Positions 6,877 to 9,696 of a stretch of 9,696 nucleotides of DNA are shown here, piece by piece. The DNA comes from Bacteroidales bacterium UBA1064. GTDB taxonomy: Bacteria; Bacteroidota; Bacteroidia; Bacteroidales; Tenuifilaceae. The stretch spans positions 1 through 9,696 of the forward strand of contig DCDD01000223.1 in the NCBI GenBank assembly GCA_002316235.1. Direction: 5' to 3'. Position numbers and translations under genes: made by a program. The notes under the pieces are model-generated. The model made no database searches. It saw only the letters and a program-made list of their open reading frames with translations, and was not told where the DNA came from. The number at the start of each line of letters is the position of its first letter. Position 1 is the first letter of the stretch.

Positions 6877-8178
6877 TCAGAAAGGCTGCGCACCAGCTAC
6901 ACTTTTTACCATTTCGTCAGGGTTGAAGTAGCTAATAGCCAGGCTTTGCAGCTTGTTGGAGGTGATGGTGTTAATGGTTTCAATAGTTTGGTCAAGGAAA
7001 TTTAAATTCATGTTGTTGTACTGGTAGAGTTCGGCAATGCTGTCGGCAATAGCTAGTGGGCCATCCAGGGTTCGAAGCAGATCTCCAGTCATCTGGCTTT
7101 TTACCAGTTCCAGCTCTTCAGCGGGTACCGGAACACGAACCAGCTTGTCAAGTTCATTGTAAATCTCCTCAACGGCAGGTTTGGTAACTTCCCTGCCTAC
7201 CTCTGTGCCAATCATAAATACGGATGTTTCCCTGTAGGGAATCAGAATGGATGAAATGCCGTAAGTGAATCCCTTGTCCTCTCGAAGGTTCTGCATAAGC
7301 CTTGAGCCAAAGTATCCACCCAGAATCGTGTTTAGAACCATAAGCCCAATGTAATCGGGATGATTTCGGCTAACCATTTGTTTTCCAATTCTTACTGCCG
7401 ACTGAATGGCATTTTCTTTATACGTGAATTTTTCTCTGGGGGTTTGTGCAGCTGCGGGTAAAGAATTGTTCAAAGCCCCTAAACGTCTTCCCGGTGAATT
7501 GGCTCCCAGAAGTGTTTCAACGGTCTTCACTTCATGCTCATCAACTCTTCCGGCCAGAATGATGAAGCTGTTGGAAAGGTTGTGGAAGTTCTTATGAAAA
7601 TCGGCCACATCAGGCTGGGATAGCTTGTCGAAATCGTCCGGGGTGGCAAAGCTGCCGTAGGGATGGTCGGGACCAAAAAGACACTGAAAGAAACCCTGCT
7701 TAGCCAGTGTTTCAACTTTTTCCAGCTCCACAGTAAGGCTCTGTTTTCCCTTCTTTCTAAAAATTTCGAGTTCATTCTCCGGGTACGTGGGATTGGTTAG
7801 GATGTCAGCTACAACCTCGAGTGAAGCGGCAAAGTGTTTACGGGTGGTAAATAGCGATACCGACGCAAAGTCGCGATCAAATGAATGTTGCAGAAAACTA
7901 CCCAAAAAGTCGAGCTGTTCTGCAAGCTGGTTTGAATTTCGGGTGGTTGTCCCCTCGCACATCAACGAAACGGCTGCCTGTGACGATAGAATTTTTTTCT
8001 GGTATCGGGTGCCACCATTAAAAATAACTTCCATTTTGACAATATCCTGGGTACCCGCATTTATTACCGCCAGTTTAGCACCGTTGGGCAGGGTGCTGAT
8101 GGACGGTTCAGGTAGTTCTATTTTCCTAACAGCTCTTCTTTCTGGAGGCTCTTTCCTGTTTAGCTTGCTGAGGGTCAT
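6877..8178 (-). CDS. M16-family peptidase-like subunit, non-catalytic half
   Basis: A 433-residue M16 (insulinase/MPP-like) protein made of two homologous halves. The N-terminal half has the fold-typical start STLPNGAKLAVIN (28-40), but the zinc motif HxxEH is absent: the equivalent place reads SSQAAVSLMCEG (65-76). The C-terminal half keeps the glycine-rich loop LGGYFGSRLMQNLRED (286-301) and the Arg299...Tyr306 pair that M16B non-zinc subunits use to bind substrate. This is the expected partner of the HxxEH protein encoded just upstream (14 nt away, same strand). The pair likely forms one heterodimeric zinc peptidase that degrades peptides. There is no signal peptide; the charged N-terminus suggests a cytoplasmic protein. 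The natural substrate cannot be inferred. Confidence 0.93.
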   Translation of the reverse strand: MTLSKLNRKEPPERRAVRKIELPEPSISTLPNGAKLAVINAGTQDIVKMEVIFNGGTRYQKKILSSQAAVSLMCEGTTTRNSNQLAEQLDFLGSFLQHSFDRDFASVSLFTTRKHFAASLEVVADILTNPTYPENELEIFRKKGKQSLTVELEKVETLAKQGFFQCLFGPDHPYGSFATPDDFDKLSQPDVADFHKNFHNLSNSFIILAGRVDEHEVKTVETLLGANSPGRRLGALNNSLPAAAQTPREKFTYKENAIQSAVRIGKQMVSRNHPDYIGLMVLNTILGGYFGSRLMQNLREDKGFTYGISSILIPYRETSVFMIGTEVGREVTKPAVEEIYNELDKLVRVPVPAEELELVKSQMTGDLLRTLDGPLAIADSIAELYQYNNMNLNFLDQTIETINTITSNKLQSLAISYFNPDEMVKSVAGAQPF

Positions 8179-8192
8179 TTATATTTTGATGT

Positions 8193-9428
8193 TTAGTTCT
8201 TCTTATAGTATAGGGTGGAGCAATTATTTACGGAAAGTATCTCCCGCGCAACCTCCATAATCCGGTTTGTGCTAACCGCTCTATATTTTTCTACCTCCTG
8301 ATTTATATAGCCGGCATTGCCAAGTTGCTCGTAGAACGAGAGGTTAATGGCCTTGTTCAGAATACTGGTTTCTTCAAAAACGAAGTTGGATTCAAAGCGG
8401 TTCTTAACCTTTTCAAGCTCATAGTCAGAAACAGGCTTGATTTTGAGTTCTTCCAGCTCGGAGGTTATGCTTTCATCTGCATCCCTAAAAGATGTAGAGG
8501 GAAAGAGTTGCCCGGTAACAACCAGCAGCCCCTCGTCAATATCGCCGGTAACAAAGGCATTAATGTTGCTGAAGAGTTGCTTTTCCTTTACCAGGTGCTG
8601 GTAGAGCCGAGCCGACTTGCCATTTGAAAGAATATCCGATATCAGGTCGGTAGGTGCAAAATCAGGATGGTTTCGTCGGCAGATATGGTAAGCTTTGTAG
8701 ATAGCGTTGAAGGGGACATTGCGGCTTACTTCCAGAAAACGGGGTGACTCTTGCTTAGGTTCAACTGGAATATTCTTGTCATCCAGGGCTCGCCTTTCAA
8801 TTTCTCCAAACCATTTCTGGACGAGTTCAACAGTAGATTCGGGTTCAACTGGTCCGGCAATTGTAAGAATGGCATTGTTCGGGGCGTAGTGGTGGTAGAA
8901 AAAATCTTTAACGTCAATAAGGGTTGCGTTTTGGATATGCTCGGGCGATTTACCAATTGTAGGCCAGCTGTAGGGATGTACCGCGTAAGCCAAGGGGCGA
9001 AGTAGCAACCAAACGTCTCCATATGGCTGGTTAAGGTAGTGCTGGTTGAACTCCTCAACTACAACCTTTTTCTGAACGTTTAGGCTTTGCTCCGAAAAGG
9101 CAAGTGATAGCATACGGTCACTTTCGAGCCAGAATGCTGTTTCAATATTTTCAGCTGGCAGGGTTATGTAGTAGTTGGTGATGTCGTTGTTGGTGAAGGC
9201 GTTGTTCTCTCCGCTTGCTGCGGTTAGCGGTTCGTCGTAAACGGGAATGTTTTCCGAACCGCCAAACATCAAATGCTCGAAAAGATGTGCAAAGCCTGTT
9301 TTTTCGGCATGTTCATGCTTTGAACCTACTTTGTAGAGCATGTTTACTGCAGCTATCGGGGTGCTGAAATCCTGATGAACAATCAGCGTTAACCCGTTCG
9401 GTAAAATATGTCGTGAAAACTCTATCAT
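8193..9428 (-). CDS. M16-family zinc peptidase, catalytic subunit
   Basis: A 411-residue M16B metallopeptidase. HLFEH (48-52) is the inverted zinc motif HxxEH with His48 and His52 as ligands and Glu51 as the base. The third ligand is Glu125 or Glu126 in VVVEEF, 73-74 residues downstream as in the family. NNAFTNNDITNYY (75-87) is the conserved strand next to the active site. The C-terminal half retains the fold (LSNGKSARLYQHLV, 267-280), but the Arg/Tyr pair seen in the partner protein is not kept (Val and Ser/Phe instead), so the two proteins complement each other. No signal peptide is present, suggesting a cytoplasmic enzyme. This is the first gene of the minus-strand series, with a candidate promoter about 115 bp upstream and no Shine-Dalgarno sequence. 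Confidence 0.95.
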   Translation of the reverse strand: MIEFSRHILPNGLTLIVHQDFSTPIAAVNMLYKVGSKHEHAEKTGFAHLFEHLMFGGSENIPVYDEPLTAASGENNAFTNNDITNYYITLPAENIETAFWLESDRMLSLAFSEQSLNVQKKVVVEEFNQHYLNQPYGDVWLLLRPLAYAVHPYSWPTIGKSPEHIQNATLIDVKDFFYHHYAPNNAILTIAGPVEPESTVELVQKWFGEIERRALDDKNIPVEPKQESPRFLEVSRNVPFNAIYKAYHICRRNHPDFAPTDLISDILSNGKSARLYQHLVKEKQLFSNINAFVTGDIDEGLLVVTGQLFPSTSFRDADESITSELEELKIKPVSDYELEKVKNRFESNFVFEETSILNKAINLSFYEQLGNAGYINQEVEKYRAVSTNRIMEVAREILSVNNCSTLYYKKN

Positions 9429-9462
9429 AATAGTTGGTTGTTAACTTCTAATGTCAGCAAAA

Positions 9463-9499
9463 GGGCAACCTCGAGAGGCAGATGGCTAGGATGTTGCCT
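9463..9499 (-). repeat. Inverted repeat in M16 operon leader
   Basis: GGGCAAC (9463-9469) and GTTGCCT (9493-9499) pair over six Watson-Crick positions plus one wobble, with a 23-nt loop. The repeat sits between the candidate promoter and the first M16 start codon, so it would be in the 5' untranslated region. It may be a regulatory hairpin or chance. Confidence 0.3.
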
Positions 9500-9541
9500 G
9501 CGATAGCTGCTAAAGTTTTATGCCTTAGGATAAAGAGGTTT

Positions 9542-9549
9542 CAAAAGTA
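9542..9549 (-). promoter_or_regulatory. Candidate Bacteroidota -7 promoter element
   Basis: On the minus strand, positions 9549-9542 read TACTTTTG, a full match to the Bacteroidota sigma-ABfr -7 consensus TAnnTTTG, about 115 bp upstream of the first M16 start codon. The -33 element at the usual 19-21 nt spacing is weak (a TG rather than TTTG). It would give a leader of roughly 105 nt for the M16 operon. Confidence 0.45.
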
Positions 9550-9696
9550 GCCAATTTTTCAAAGTTGTTGCAGAACTTTGACGTAAAGTTTGCTGGGGTG
9601 ATTTGAGCCATAAGGCAAATGGGGTGAAATCCGTTAGTAGATGGGTAAGTTCCATCGGTAGCCAGGCAATTTTTATCCTTTATCCTTGTCTTCAGC
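9550..9696. other. Intergenic to window edge, possible upstream gene tail
   Basis: No complete gene is visible here. On the minus strand the edge reads in one frame as Ala-Glu-Asp-Lys-Asp-Lys-Gly then TAA (9696-9673), which could be the end of a gene lying beyond the window, but eight codons cannot prove it. A second minus frame stays open from the edge to about 9525 without recognisable protein character. A weak inverted repeat GATGG/CCATC (9640-9644 and 9652-9656) lacks a T-tract and is not a convincing terminator. Confidence 0.2.

Noticed and set aside
7787..8260. 157-codon plus-strand open frame opposite the M16 genes
   Set aside because: It mirrors the coding sequence of the second M16 gene and the gene junction; composition and lack of motifs mark it as a shadow.
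9525..9695. Minus-strand frame open from the window edge to about 9525
   Set aside because: It contains the candidate promoter and intergenic AT-rich sequence and shows no recognisable protein pattern; about 56 open codons can occur by chance.

Overview
The window looks like chromosomal DNA of a Bacteroidota bacterium, probably of the Bacteroidales/Marinilabiliales kind. The evidence is a secreted protein ending in a gliding-motility/type IX secretion (T9SS) type-B-like sorting domain, start sites without clear Shine-Dalgarno sequences, and a Bacteroidota-type -7 element (TAnnTTTG) ahead of the first gene of the long minus-strand series. The exact genus cannot be read from the sequence.

Layout: positions 1-68 hold a strong hairpin that looks like an intrinsic terminator. 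A single plus-strand gene follows (69-737), encoding a small exported protein of unknown function. It meets the minus-strand genes tail to tail, 15 bp from the end of purA. All other genes are on the minus strand and are read from right to left: an M16 zinc peptidase with an intact HxxEH site (9428-8193), a second M16-fold protein without that site (8178-6877), a large secreted protein with fibronectin-III-like repeats and a C-terminal T9SS sorting domain (6818-5220), a full-length bifunctional (p)ppGpp synthetase/hydrolase (5034-2800), a Fur-family regulator (2705-2232) and adenylosuccinate synthase (2021-753).

Two functional blocks stand out. The M16 pair (14 bp apart) has complementary active-site halves and probably forms one heterodimeric peptidase. 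The RSH-Fur-PurA block joins the stringent-response alarmone enzyme, a metal-responsive repressor and the first committed step of AMP synthesis; PurA is a known (p)ppGpp target in E. coli. The secreted T9SS protein lies between these blocks.

The region is mostly ordinary core genome. I saw no mobile element, CRISPR array, tRNA, rRNA or defence locus, and no convincing undescribed system. The points most worth a second look are the terminator-like hairpin placed 14 nt before the plus-strand gene, that unrecognised exported protein, the divergent sorting domain, and the metal-site details of the Fur protein.
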